Source: Pogonophryne albipinna
Lineage: Eukaryota > Chordata > Actinopteri > Perciformes > Artedidraconidae
Direction: 5' to 3'
NCBI GenBank assembly: GCA_028583405.1
Contig: CM053249.1
Location: forward strand, 35,850,628 to 35,914,627
DNA length: 64,000 nt
Numbering within the stretch: the first letter of the stretch is position 1; each line of letters begins with the position of its first letter. A model generated the notes under the pieces. The model was not told the origin of the DNA, did no database searches, and saw only the letters and a list, made by a program, of their open reading frames with translations. Below, in pieces: positions 46,889 to 59,297 of the stretch. A program made the translations under genes and the position numbers.

Positions 46889-48298
46889 ATCAAATCAAAT
46901 CAAATTTTATTTATAGAGCACATTTAAAAACGATTTTGGTCGAGCCAAAGTGCTGTACATGTAATTTAAACACATAAAAACACATTACATCACAATAAAA
47001 CACAATAAATCACAACAGATAAAACAACACATGGATCAGTCAGGAATCGTGACCCCACTCTAACTAGCCAGAGAGAAGTAGTGAGTCTTCAGTGTGGATT
47101 TAAAAGACCCTAGGGTCTGGGCCGACCTCACATGGAGGGGAAGAGTGTTCCAGAGCCGGGGGCCAGCTGCTGCGAAGGCTCGGTGCCCTCGGGTTTTGAG
47201 CCTAGTCTTAGGCACTACCAGCAGCAGCTGGTCAGCAGACCTTAAGGCTCTGCCTGGGGTGTAGCGCTGGAGGAGTTCAGCTATATAGGCCGGAGCCAAC
47301 CCATTTAGTGCTTTAAAAACAAATAAAAGGATTTTAAAATCAATTCTGAACCGGACTGGAAGCCAGTGTAGTGAGGCCAGAATTGGGGTGATGTGGTCAC
47401 GCTTTTTGTGGCCAGTCAGGAGACGTGCAGCTGCGTTTTGGACTAGCTGCAGGCGTTTAATTGATGCCTGGTCCATACCCACATACAGAGCGTTACAATA
47501 GTCCAGTCTTGAGGTCACAAAGGCGTTAATAACCCTTTCCAGGTCTTTAAAAGATAAATACGACTTGGTTTTGGCCAATAGTCTTATTTTAAAAAAGCAG
47601 GATTTTACTACGGTGCTGACCTGCTTGTCGAATTTAAAAGTGCTATTGAAGATCACTCCAAGGTTCATGACAGAGGTGAGGATGTTTTTACTTAGGGAGC
47701 CCAGAATATCAACCGGAGAGGCTGGAGGTTGGGGTCCAAAAAAGATTACCTCGGTCTTACTCTCATTGAGGTTGAGGAAGTTTTTGCTCAGCCAGGATTT
47801 TATCTCTGTTAAGCAGTCCTTCAACTGCTGTAGTGAGTTGACATTTGCTTTGAGAGGCAGATAGATCTGTACATCATCTGTGTAGCAGTGGAAGGGAATA
47901 TTGTGTTTCGTAAGAATTAAACCTAGGGGCAGTATGTACAGTAAAAAGAGGATGGGGCCCAGAATTTAGCCTTGGGGGACCCCACAGGTAAGAGGGGCTT
48001 TGGCAGAGGAGAAGGCACCTAGCTGCACTAAAAAGCTACGGTCTGTCAGGTAAGACCTGAACCATGCAAGGGCAGAGCCTGTGATGCCAGCGGACTGTTC
48101 AAGCCGTGACAACAGGATGCTATGTTCCACAGTGTCAAAGGCAGCTGTCAGGTCTAACAGCACCAAGACAGCAGGGCTACCTGAGTCGGCGGCTAGGAGC
48201 AGATCATTAAAAACTCAAAAAAGGGCTGTTTCAGTGCTGTGCATGGGTTTAAAGCCAGACTGAAACTTTTCATGGATGCCATGCGTGGTTAAAAACGA
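46889..48298 (-). mobile_element. L2-group LINE ('L2-B') nested in L2-A
   Basis: A different L2 subfamily with a TCAAA-type 3' tail (46889-46910). It is flanked by CAGTGTAA (46881-46888 and 48299-48306). Deleting it and one duplication re-forms the L2-A sequence exactly as it stands uninterrupted near 6422-6450. It is 5'-truncated within the reverse transcriptase. Confidence 0.93.
47060..48290 (-). pseudogene. L2-B ORF2 fragment
   Basis: Reverse transcriptase remnant. The first part (48166-47966) has MVLLDLTAAFDTVEH, SALAWFRSYLTDR and LTCGVPQG, then a stop where other L2 copies continue SILGP. A different frame then covers the active site, read as CYTDDVQIY with Thr in place of the usual Ala of YADD. 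The C-terminal 254 residues (47824-47060) are open: NFLNLNESKTEVIFFGP, RLDYCNALYVGM, KKRDHITPILASLHWLPVRF, and RALRSADQLLLVVPKT. Endonuclease absent. Not functional. Confidence 0.85.
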
Positions 48299-48306
48299 CA
48301 GTGTAA

Positions 48307-49345
48307 GGCAGCCAGAACAGGAGTAATGTGGTCCCTTTTCCTAACTCTGGTTAGTACACGAGCTGCAGCATTTTGAATCAGCTGAAGCGACTTAACTGAC
48401 TTCTTGGTACACCCTGATAATAAGGAGTTACAATAATCCAGCCTTGAAGTAACAAATGCATGGACTAGTTTCTCTGCATCGTTTTGAGGCAAGATATGCC
48501 TGATTTTTGCAATGTTACGTAGATGGAAGTAGGCGGTCCTTGAAATTGATTTTATGTGGGCGTTAAAGGATAAATCCTGATCAAATATAACACCAAGATT
48601 CCTTACAGTCTCACTGGAGGCCAAATTAATGGCATCCATAGTTAGTATATCTTTAGATAATTTGTTTCGTAGATTCTTCGGGCCGAGTACAATAACTTCA
48701 GTTTTGGTCGTGTTTAACATCAAAAAGTTTAAGGTCATCCACGTTTTCAAGTCCTTGAGGCAGTCTTGAATTTTATTTAGATGATTAATTTCATCAGGCT
48801 TGATTGATAAATATAGTTGAGTATCATCCGCATAACAATGAAAATGTACAGAATGATTCCTTATAATATTGCCTAACGGAAGCATATATAATGTGAACAA
48901 AATAGGTCCGAGCACTGAGCCCTGTGGCACTCCATGGCTAACTTTGGTTTGCGTGGAAGATTCATCGTTGACACGTACAAACTGAGAGCGTTCAGATAGA
49001 TATGACCTAAACCAGCCTAAAGCAGTTCCCTGTATGCCAACTAAGTGCTCTAGTCTTTGCAATAAGATATCATGGTCGATAGTATCAAATGCAGCACTGA
49101 GATCGAGCAAAACAAGAATAGAGACAAGTCCCTTGTCAGAGGCTATTAGAAGGTCATGTGTGACTTTAACCAGAGCTGTCTCTGTGCTATGATGTGTTCT
49201 AAAGCCAGACTGAAAATCTTCAAATAAATCATTGTATTTTAAGTAATCACACAACTGTTTTGCGACTGCTTTCTCAATAATTTTTGAGAGGAACGGGAGA
49301 TTATAAATAGGTCTATAGTTGGCTAAAACCTCTGGATCGAGGAGA
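48307..49345 (-). pseudogene. L2-A ORF2 fragment, RT largely open
   Basis: The minus-strand frame is open from about 49386 to the L2-B insertion, including [78 protein letters not shown], the active site [10 protein letters not shown], and the thumb region to [11 protein letters not shown], where L2-B interrupts. All RT motifs are intact, in contrast to the sister copy at 5518-6749. True L2 homology on this strand ends near 49337; upstream codons to 49386 are chance read-through into oppositely oriented LINE sequence. The endonuclease is missing. Confidence 0.88.
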
Positions 49346-49651
49346 TCCAGCAAACTCAAACTGATATGTACTGGATGCTGGCTCAAGGGCGTGTGACACT
49401 CAACTCTTTCCAGGACAAGCCGGGGCCCTGCCTGCCAGTAGCTTTGCCGATATCTGTGTTGATAGGTAATAGATTGAGAGCGGTGAATCTTAGAAGCTTA
49501 GAAACAGGAAGCACTCAAACGTTTGTGAGTTTATCACATTTAGCAGTGATTCCATGTCAGCCACAGCTTGTCACAAACAATCTGACTGATAGTGTATTTA
49601 ACAAACTTAAACTAGCTTTATTAAATGTCAGGTCTTTGGCAGGAGAAACGT
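49345..49651 (+). pseudogene. LINE ORF2 start (pre-endonuclease) in opposite orientation
   Basis: A plus-strand frame from ATG 49366 ends in FNKLKLALLNVRSLAGET, matching the beginning of the L2-group endonuclease domain (the LLNVRSL motif). The transposon at 49652 then cuts it. Its junction with minus-strand L2-A at about 49337 could be a 5' inversion by twin priming. Otherwise it is the 5' end of a separate LINE, possibly the one that resumes at 57480. Confidence 0.6.
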
Positions 49652-49709
49652 ACGGAGCCCTGGAGGGTTCATAGAGAAAAATAAATAAAACGTGGCCACG
49701 TTTTACTTT

Positions 49710-49922
49710 CTCGTGCGCACGCTTTAATAACTCGTGCGCACGCTTTGGTAACTCGTGCGCACGAGTTACTAAAGCGGGCGCACGAGTTATTAAAGTGTGC
49801 GCACGAGTTACTAAAGCGTGCGCACGAGTTACTAAAGCGTGCGCACGAGTTATTAAAGCGTGCGCACGAGTTACTAAAGCGTGCGCACGAGTTACTAAAG
49901 CGTGCGCACGAGTTAATAAAGC
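49710..49922. repeat. Left 21-bp palindromic array of transposon copy 1
   Basis: Ten 21-bp units, eight with the perfect palindrome CGTGCGCACG. The outer two units read CTCGTGCGCACGCTTTAATA-type. At the third palindrome orientation flips, and the inner units read CGTGCGCACGAGTTACTAAA. The decamer alternates pyrimidine and purine strictly, so it could adopt Z-DNA as well as a hairpin. Open frames across it repeat seven residues and are artefacts. Confidence 0.92.
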
Positions 49923-49931
49923 ATTGCCTCG

Positions 49932-49968
<37 letters not shown>

Positions 49969-50801
49969 CATGGACATTTGTTTATGATAGTATCGTTCGT
50001 TCCGGTGCACTCCGGCAGGACTATAGCACATCAAGATTAAGATTAAACGAATTTCTTTCACTTGGGAATACACATATAACTATGGAGAACCAGATTTGTG
50101 TAAATTACTGTTCGTGGTAATTTTAAAACAAATGCCGGTGGTGTCGGACACACACAAACACACCGGACACGCACACACATCATGCGCCCCGGTGACAGGA
50201 CATCTCCTTCATAAAACGAGGGGGAATACTCTGGTAGTTCGAAGTGTGTAGAGGTGTGTGTGGTTAAACGTAGCAGCCTCGATCTCTATTCAGCGGTTCT
50301 CATGAAGGGAAACGCAGTGAAGTAAACAGTAAAAGGCACAGGTCTTTGCAGCTGGTGCTGCTCTTCTCAGATTCTGCTGGGTTACACGTTACTGCCTCCA
50401 GTGCCCTGTACGACGAAGCCAGTTAAACAGACCCTGGATATGTTTGATTTACCCGGCTTAACTAACCCTAACAAACGCGATGTCGCTAAGCAGGTCCTAC
50501 GAAGCTGGTTATCAACTCAGCAAATCAACCAGGGTTTCTCTGTCCGGCTGAGAGCGCGTTCACGTGAAAGGGACGGGGTTACCAACATTTGACCAATCAC
50601 AAACATGGAGACGCGTGCTGACAGCGCAGCGTCATACTTCATGAATGAATAGTGTAAATAGCAAATCCTGCTTCGTAGTACAGGCCACTGGTGCCGCAGA
50701 GATTTCATAAAGTGAAGGAGGTTTTCCTTCTATAAAACAGCTGTGGGCAGCAGATACTGTGAGTCACGGACAGGAATCCCTCAATTTAAATAAAACGAGG
50801 C

Positions 50802-50997
50802 CACGCTTTAGTAACTCGTGCGCACGCTTTAATAACTCGTGCGCACGCTTTAGTAACTCGTGCGCACGCTTTAGTAACTCGTGCGCACGCTTTAGTAACT
50901 CGTGCACACGCTTTAATAACTCGTGCGCACGCTTTAGTAACTCGTGCGCACGAGTTACCAAAGCGTGCGCACGAGTTACTAAAGCGTGCGCACGAGA
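50802..50997. repeat. Right 21-bp palindromic array of transposon copy 1
   Basis: Nine units, eight with the exact CGTGCGCACG. Inner units are in one orientation, and the last two before the terminus are reversed, mirroring the left array. Confidence 0.92.
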
Positions 50998-53900
50998 AAG
51001 TAAAACGTGTCCACGTTTTATTTATTTTTCTCTCAATGAACCCTCCAGGGCTCCGTAGAAACGTTTTATTTTTTTATTTTTTTTATTTTCAGATTTTTCA
51101 TTTTATTACATCACAGTACAAACAACATACACACAGTACACTCCCCCCCCCCCCCCCCCCACCCCACCCCACACCCACAACAGAGAGGGTGATACAAACA
51201 ATAGCAACAACTAAAATAAACAAAAACAAAAAAACACAATAAAATGGTCGCTAGTGCATGGTAATAACATCAGTAACAACTGTAATACTTATGTATACAT
51301 TCGAGAAATCTGTCGACGCATAAGGCATAGAGATTTGTTCAGGTTAAATCAGATCAGGGTCTAGGGATAGAGATATAAGAGGACAAAAATGAATGAATCA
51401 AATCAATACAGTAAATGAACAAGATAAAATGAAATAATGAGATAGAATTGCAAACATGTGCAAATTGCCTGGACCACATCATGACCTCCTATACAGGGCA
51501 ATGTATTGTTTATGCCAGTATTAAGTTATAGTTCCTCATCTGAGGGGAGCTTTTGTAGGGCATTCAAAAAAGATATGAACGGTTGCCACTTTGAAACAAA
51601 ATTTTCATTGGAGCCCCTTAAGGAATACTTGATTGTTTCAAGCTTAAGAAAGAACATCACATCTGTTAGCCAGGCAGAAATAGAGGGAGGATGTTTGGAC
51701 TTCCAGTTGAGAAGAATCCTGCGACGGGCCAAGAGGGTTGTGAAAGAGACAATATCTGCTTCTTTGGAGGTTAATGAGGACAAATCTGCAGGGACACCAA
51801 AGATGGCTATTAAGGGGCATGGCTTCAGGGTGATCTTGAGAACATCTGAGAGGGTTTTGCAGATTGATTGCCAGTAAGTTTTCAATTTGGGACAGTGGGC
51901 AAACATATGACTAAGGTCACAGGGGGATAGATGGCATCTGTCACATTTGTCATTAACATTGAGGTATATTTTGTATAGCCGGGATTTGGAAAAGTGTGAT
52001 CTATGTAAAACTTTAAACTGTATGAGCCCAAGGCGAACACATGAGGTGGAAGTTCGCACTCTGTCAATTGCCCTATCCCACCAGTCTTCGGGTAGTTCCA
52101 AGTTCAATTCCTGCCGCCAAGCCATTTTAGTTTTGCTCATAGAGTATGTATCTAGTGACATAATATGCGAGTAGATTTTGGAGATAGACCCCCTCTCTCC
52201 TGGCATTAATTTCAAGAGGTCATCCCAGGATTGTTTGGGAGGGAGAGTGGGGAAGTTAGGAAAATGGAGGAGACAAAATGCCTGACCTGAAAATAGCGAA
52301 AAAGATGGGATGCTGGTAAAGAGAATCTAGAAGCCAGGGTCTGGAAGTTAGGGAAAGTGTCATTTACAAAAAGGTCTTGGAATGACCTTATGCCTTTCCT
52401 TTTCCAGAGAGAGAAAACACCATCCATTAAAGATTGGGGGAAGAGATGGTTCATATCGACTGGACCTTGAAGGGATGCAGAGGAAAACTTAAAGTGCTTG
52501 CGAAATTGGTACCAAATCTTCAGTGTAGAAAGGACTATGGGATTACTAGTAAAGCGAGAGAGGCTTGACTGGGGAGAAGGGCAGATAAGAGCAGGTAGCG
52601 AAGTCGAGGTGAGGGAGTGAGCCTCCAAGTGGCACCACTAACTAGTACAAGAAGTTAGGTAGCGCAAGACCTCCACTTAGTTTGCATTGTTGAAGTAGGG
52701 ATCTACTGACCCTGGGCACCTTACCTGCCCAGATGAATGTAGTGACAGCTTGATTAACAGATTTAAAAAAGGATTTAGGTAAATAAAGTGGGATTGTCTG
52801 AAACAAATACAGACATTTTGGTAAGCTATTCATTTTGACAGCATTTATCCTGTCTAGCAGCGATAGAGGTAAGTTAGCCCATCTCTGGAAATCTGATTTC
52901 ATTTGAACGAGGAGGGGAGCGAAGTTTGCAGAGAACAAGGCGGACAATGAGCGAGTTACTTTTACTCCAAGATAGGTGAAACCAGAGTGGCATATTTTAA
53001 AGGGCAGATCGGATTGTAGGAGCTGTAGTGCAGTTGTGTTTATTGGGAAGCATTCACTCTTTTGAAGATTGAGCTTGTAGCCGGAGAAAGAGCCAAAGTT
53101 GTCCAGAGTTGTGACAACAGAGGACAAAGAGGCGACCGAATTCTCAATGTAAAGCAGTAAATCATCTGCATAAAGAGATAGCCTATGTTCCCTGCCCTTC
53201 CTTGTCACCCCCCGGAAAGAGGTAGAGGCACGTAGAGCCGCAGAAAGAGGTTCAATAGCCAGTGCGAACAGTATAGGGGATAGTGGGCAACCCTGTCGTG
53301 TACCACGTCCAAGGGCAAAATAGCTTGAATGAGTATCATTGGTGCATACACTAGCTTGGGGAGAGGAGTACAAAAGGCGAATCCAAGAGCATAATGTGTT
53401 CCCAAATCCAAATTTCTTAAGGACAGAGAATAAGTATCCCCATTCTACCCGATCAAATGCCTTCTCGGCATCAAGAGAGACAACCACCTCAGGAAGGGTG
53501 GAGGGTTGCTTAGAGTAAATGATGTTGAAAAGTGTACGTATATTCGAAAATGAGTATCTCCCCTGTATAAAGCCTGTTTGTTCCTAAGAAATGATTTCTG
53601 GTATGACTACCTCCAGCCGTCGTGCAAGGACCTTAGCCAGTATCTTGACATCAGCATTAAGGAGACTGAGCGGCCTATAAGAGCTACACAGAGTCGCGTC
53701 CTTATCCTTTTTTAAGAGGAGAGCTATTGAAGCCTGCGTCAAGGTGGGTGGAAGTGAGCCATTACCAAGTGATTCATTGTACATGGCTAAAAGCAGAGGG
53801 GCCAACTTAGCATCACATTTTTTCAAGAATTCAGGAGGGAACCCGTCAGGTCCTGGGGCCTTACCGCTCTGCATTGACCTGGTGGATTGCATAACCTCAT

Positions 53901-55200
53901 CAAGAGTGAGAGGGGAATCAAGGTCATCCGCAACCTCAGGTGGAACTGAGAGAATCATCAATTCTTCCAAAAACTGAGTCATATTGGTGGTGTCTGATGG
54001 CATCTCCGACTTATACAAGGTAGAGTAAAAACGTTTAAAGGCATCATTAATCTGTGCTGGGTCAGAGGTCAAGTTGTTAGAGGAGTCTAGAATTTTAGGA
54101 ATTAATCGGGAGGCTGCTTTGCGTTTTAATTGGTGCGCGAGCAATCGATTAGCCTTATCGCCATGTTCATAGTATGTTCCCCTTGAGTGCAGTAGCAAAC
54201 GCTCTGCGTCTTGAGTAGATAGAAGATTGAATTCCGAATGGAGATTCAGGCGCTGTTTATAAAGATATGGGGACGGGGTCGAAGCATATTGGCGGTCTAA
54301 CTCAAGTATCGCCTTAGAGAGCTCGTCCAGCCTAGCTCTACGGGTCCTGTTAAAATAAGAGGCATAAGAGATTATTTGCCCTCTGAGGTAGGCCTTGAGC
54401 GACTCCCATAAGAGAGAATGGGAGGTGGACCTTGTCTTGTTAGAAAACAGAAAGTCATTAATGGCAGTGGAGATTGTACTACAAAACTTGGCATCAGAGA
54501 GCAGGAGTGAATTGAATCTCCACCGTGAAGGTGTACGAGGTTGAGTAGACAGAGATATGTCCAGAGTTAAAGGACCATGGTCAGAGATGATGATTGGTAA
54601 ATATTCTGAAGAGGTAACCTTGGGCAGCAATTTATGGTCAATGAAAAAATAGTCAATGCGAGAAAAAGAATGATGTACATGAGAGAAAATCACGAGACTG
54701 AGGATTATTATAACTCCAGTGGTCGGCAAGACCATTCAGAGACATAAAGTCAGAAAATGACCTTGCCATAGTGGACGGAGAGAACGTGGTGGGAGAAGAG
54801 CGGTCTAAGGATGGGTCAATAGCACAGTTTAAGTCCCCTCCCAGTATTAAAAGGTGGGTGTTAAGACATGGGATTTTGCTCAGCAAGCTGTTAGAGAATG
54901 CAGCATTATCAAAATTGGGAGCATATACATTCACCAATACAACAGGACTTTGCCAAACCATACCAGTAATAATTAAATATCTCCCATTTCTGTCAGAAAT
55001 AATGTTAGTGGTGGAAAAATGTATCCTCTTATTTATGAGGATTGCAACACCTCTGGCTTTGGAGTCAAAATCTGAGTGGAAGACCTGATTTTTTTTAGCC
55101 TATGGTGGTCTTTGATGCGTACAGTGTCCTGTAAAAAAACGACATCTGCATTTAACTTTCTGAGGTGATAAAAAAACTCTTGACCTTTTGACAGGGCTGT

Positions 55201-56412
<1,212 letters not shown>

Positions 56413-56580
56413 AGGGCTGTTCATAGCCTTTACATTCCAGGACAAGAATTTTGTGGAGTTAGGTCTATCTGGAGTCAAACCATTATCCGCCATCTATCCC
56501 ATACAAACTGGAAAGTGCAGTGGCCCAGGCAATTGCAAAGTGGAGAGAGAAAAAAAGAAAGAAAAAAAAAACAACAATAT

Positions 56581-57434
56581 CAGTCGGAAGTCGCAACGGC
56601 TCATTTCAAAATAAACGTGGATTTGCGTAAAAAAATAGTTTTTCGGGGTTCGGGTGTTTTGTTTGATTTTAAATAAACAAAGTATTGGCTTTCAGAATAT
56701 GACACTTTTATTTCCAAAATCACACGATAAATACATTTTTGAAGCTTGTAAAGGGAAGATGACAGCTCTCACTCCACTCTGCTGTTCCGCAGCGCTGCTC
56801 CCCCTCCCTCTGGCTGAAATTATGAATGTAAGGCGTATAGTAATCATAGATAACACGACAGGGTCCGTTACAGTTTGTTTTCATCTGATTTTAATTAAAC
56901 AAAGTCTTGGCTTTCCGAATATTAAACTTGTTTCGGCAAATTCAGATGATGAATACAACTTTGAAGCTTGTAACGGCATAATTACAAGCGGAAAACGGAG
57001 TAACTTGACGTCACAGCAGACATAACAACAGCCGGTGTTTCTCGTGAGGGTTTTCCCCGGGAAACAAACACAATACACACAAACGCAAAATTACACAAAC
57101 ACACACACGTATACACACACTCGCAAGCTTCCCCCAGACCAGTAATCCAAACGAAAATATCTTCCCTCCGTCGTATTTTGATCATTTGCTCCGCTAATAA
57201 TCAATCAGATCGATGGATTCCAGAGAAGAGAAAACTTTAAAGGCCAGGCCTTTATCTCAAAATGATGACTCGGTGACAGTCATTATATAATGTGACATAT
57301 TTTGCTTAATATTTGGAGTACAAAAGCAATCCTGATATATGAGAAAGCTAGGAATCTCCTCTTTCCAACAGTGTATACAACTCAAAATGTGTCTTCGGGT
57401 CAATGCGACTGATTTCGATGGAGCAGGTCACATA
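56581..57434. mobile_element. TIR element 'Rep-3', copy b (truncated at one end)
   Basis: Reverse complement of 35317-36187. It starts at TCAGTCGGAAGTCGCAACGG, lacking about 20 bases of the terminus, and ends GATGGAGCAGGTCACATA. The internal duplication with AAGCTTGTAAAGGGAAG and AAGCTTGTAACGGCATAA is retained. An A-rich stretch (56550-56575) separates it from the L1. Confidence 0.75.
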
Positions 57435-59297
57435 TACAAACATACCCTTAACAGACAACAATACAACAACTCACCCAAGTCCCGTGCCCAGGTCCCCATC
57501 CCCAAACGATGGAGACGGCAGGCAAGAAAACCTTGCGGTTTCCGGTGCGGAGGCGAACAGCTCCTACTATCTCTAGTACTCCTAACACATAACTGGTAGC
57601 CCTGCAGTTTGTTTATATAATCTAACTAGAGTATGGAAAACACATAAGCATATAACAAAAAGTGAAAGAATGCATAAGAATGGAGGTGGAGTTGCTATTC
57701 TGTTCAATGATTCCCTTCAATGCAGGAAGACATCTTATGGGAACGTTGCTTCTTTTGAATATGTGGCCCTTCAGCTGAAATGCTCCTCTCGAGCTCTGTT
57801 CCTAAATATCTATAGACCACCCAAATACTGTGCAAGCTTTTTTGATGACTTTACTGAACTGCTGTCTATAGTGTGTATTGACTTTGACCGTCTAGGCATT
57901 GTTGGTGATTTTAACATCCATGTTGACAACCCTCAGGACAGAGGTGCAAAATAACTGTTTTGTGTTCTTGATAACTATGGACTGACTCAGCATGTGACGG
58001 AGCCCACGCACAATAAGGGGCACACTCTGGACTTAATTATCTCAAAGGGTCTGAATATCTCTAAGGTTGTGGTGACTGATGTTGCCCTCTCTGACCATTC
58101 CTGTGTTTTCTTTGAGAGCTCTATTTCTGTTAATAATTTTTTTCAAAAATAGGTAACCACAAAGCGATATTTAACTGAAAATACTAGGGAAATGTTTACT
58201 CTACTTTAATTTTTCTTCCAAACTTGCCCCTGCTAACATCTCAGTAAATGAGCTAGTAGATAATTTTTAATTAAAAAATGTAAAATGTTATAGATGCCAT
58301 TGATCCAACTGAAAGGAAGGAAGTGACTGGCAAGAAAATATCTCCAAAGAGAAAGGCCATGACCGTGAAAACAGAAAAAAGAGAGTGTCGAAAAGCTGAA
58401 CGTAGGTGGCGAAAAACAAATCTCCAGGTTCATTTTGAAATCTATAAAGAGAGACTTGGCTTTTATAATTTGGAATTGAAAATTGCACAACAATCGTTCT
58501 TCTCTGATATCATTACCAAAAACAAAAACAATGCACGTGCCTTGTTTGCTACCGTCGACAGACTAACTAACCCCCCAGTGTCAGTAGCCTCTGAATTTCT
58601 ATCCACCAGGGCGTGCAATGATTTTGCCTCCTTCTTCACTGACAAAATTCAGAAAATCAGACAAGCAGTCAGTGCCTCTGCATCAGGTACAGCAAATGTG
58701 TTGTCCCTATGTCCACCTAAAATCAATTCAAACACCATGACACAATTCCATCAGATTAATGATAAAAACCTAGAGGACATTATTCAACTTCTGAAATCCT
58801 CCTCCTGCTGCCTCCAACAGGATTTTTCAAAGATGTTTTGCCTTGCATGGCCTCAGATCTACTTCATATAGTAAACAAATCTCTTCACTCAAATGTTTTT
58901 CCACAGGCCCTGAAAACTGCAGTCATTAAACCGCTCTTAAAAAAGAATAATCTAGATGCTTCAGTAATGAACAATTACAGGCCCATATCAAACCTCCCAT
59001 TTCTAGGTAAAATCATTGAAAAAGTAGTCTTTCAACAGTTGAGTAATTTCTTGCATTTAAATAACTGTTTGGATGTGTTCCAGTCAGGCTTTCGTCCAAA
59101 CCACAGCACTGAGACTGCTCTTGTAAAGGTCTTCAATGACATCCACTTAAACACAGACAGTGGCAGAACTTCAGTGTTCGTATTATTAGATCTCAGTGCT
59201 GCGTTTGACACTGTTGACCACAACATATTACTAGACCGACTGGAAAACTGGGTGGGACTTTCGGCAACAGTTCTAAATTGGTTTGAATCCTACTTAA

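Larger units (their letters stand above)
46537..49337 (-). mobile_element. L2-group LINE ('L2-A') split by another L2
   Basis: Same subfamily as 5513-7366. The 3' tail (AATCAATCAATGTTTATTTA) and a partly deleted 3' UTR lie at 46537-46880, and coding resumes at 48307. Relative to L2-1, the part of the 3' region corresponding to about 6612-7180 is missing or rearranged. The insertion at 46889-48298 has a duplicated target, CAGTGTAA. Confidence 0.88.
49652..51056. mobile_element. Palindromic-end DNA transposon, copy 1 (1405 bp)
   Basis: The ends are long inverted repeats beginning ACGGAGCCCTGGAGGG, then ATAAATAAAACGTGG with the 12-bp palindrome ACGTGGCCACGT (49690-49701), then arrays of a 21-bp unit. 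It is flanked by the perfect 8-bp duplication AGAAACGT (49644-49651 and 51057-51064). The interior has a TG tract, GGTGCACTCCGGCAGGAC and other unique sequence. A 63-codon frame at 50401-50592 lacks any known motif and is broken in copy 2. The 8-bp target fits hAT and some other superfamilies, but the terminus does not begin with the usual hAT CAG. Probably non-autonomous. Confidence 0.9.

Noticed and set aside
49669..50073. Repetitive proteins (seven-residue repeats) in the 21-bp arrays, also at 50759-51058
   Set aside because: The period is a multiple of three and the unit has no stop, so frames stay open on both strands by arithmetic alone. Copy 2 has no such frames.
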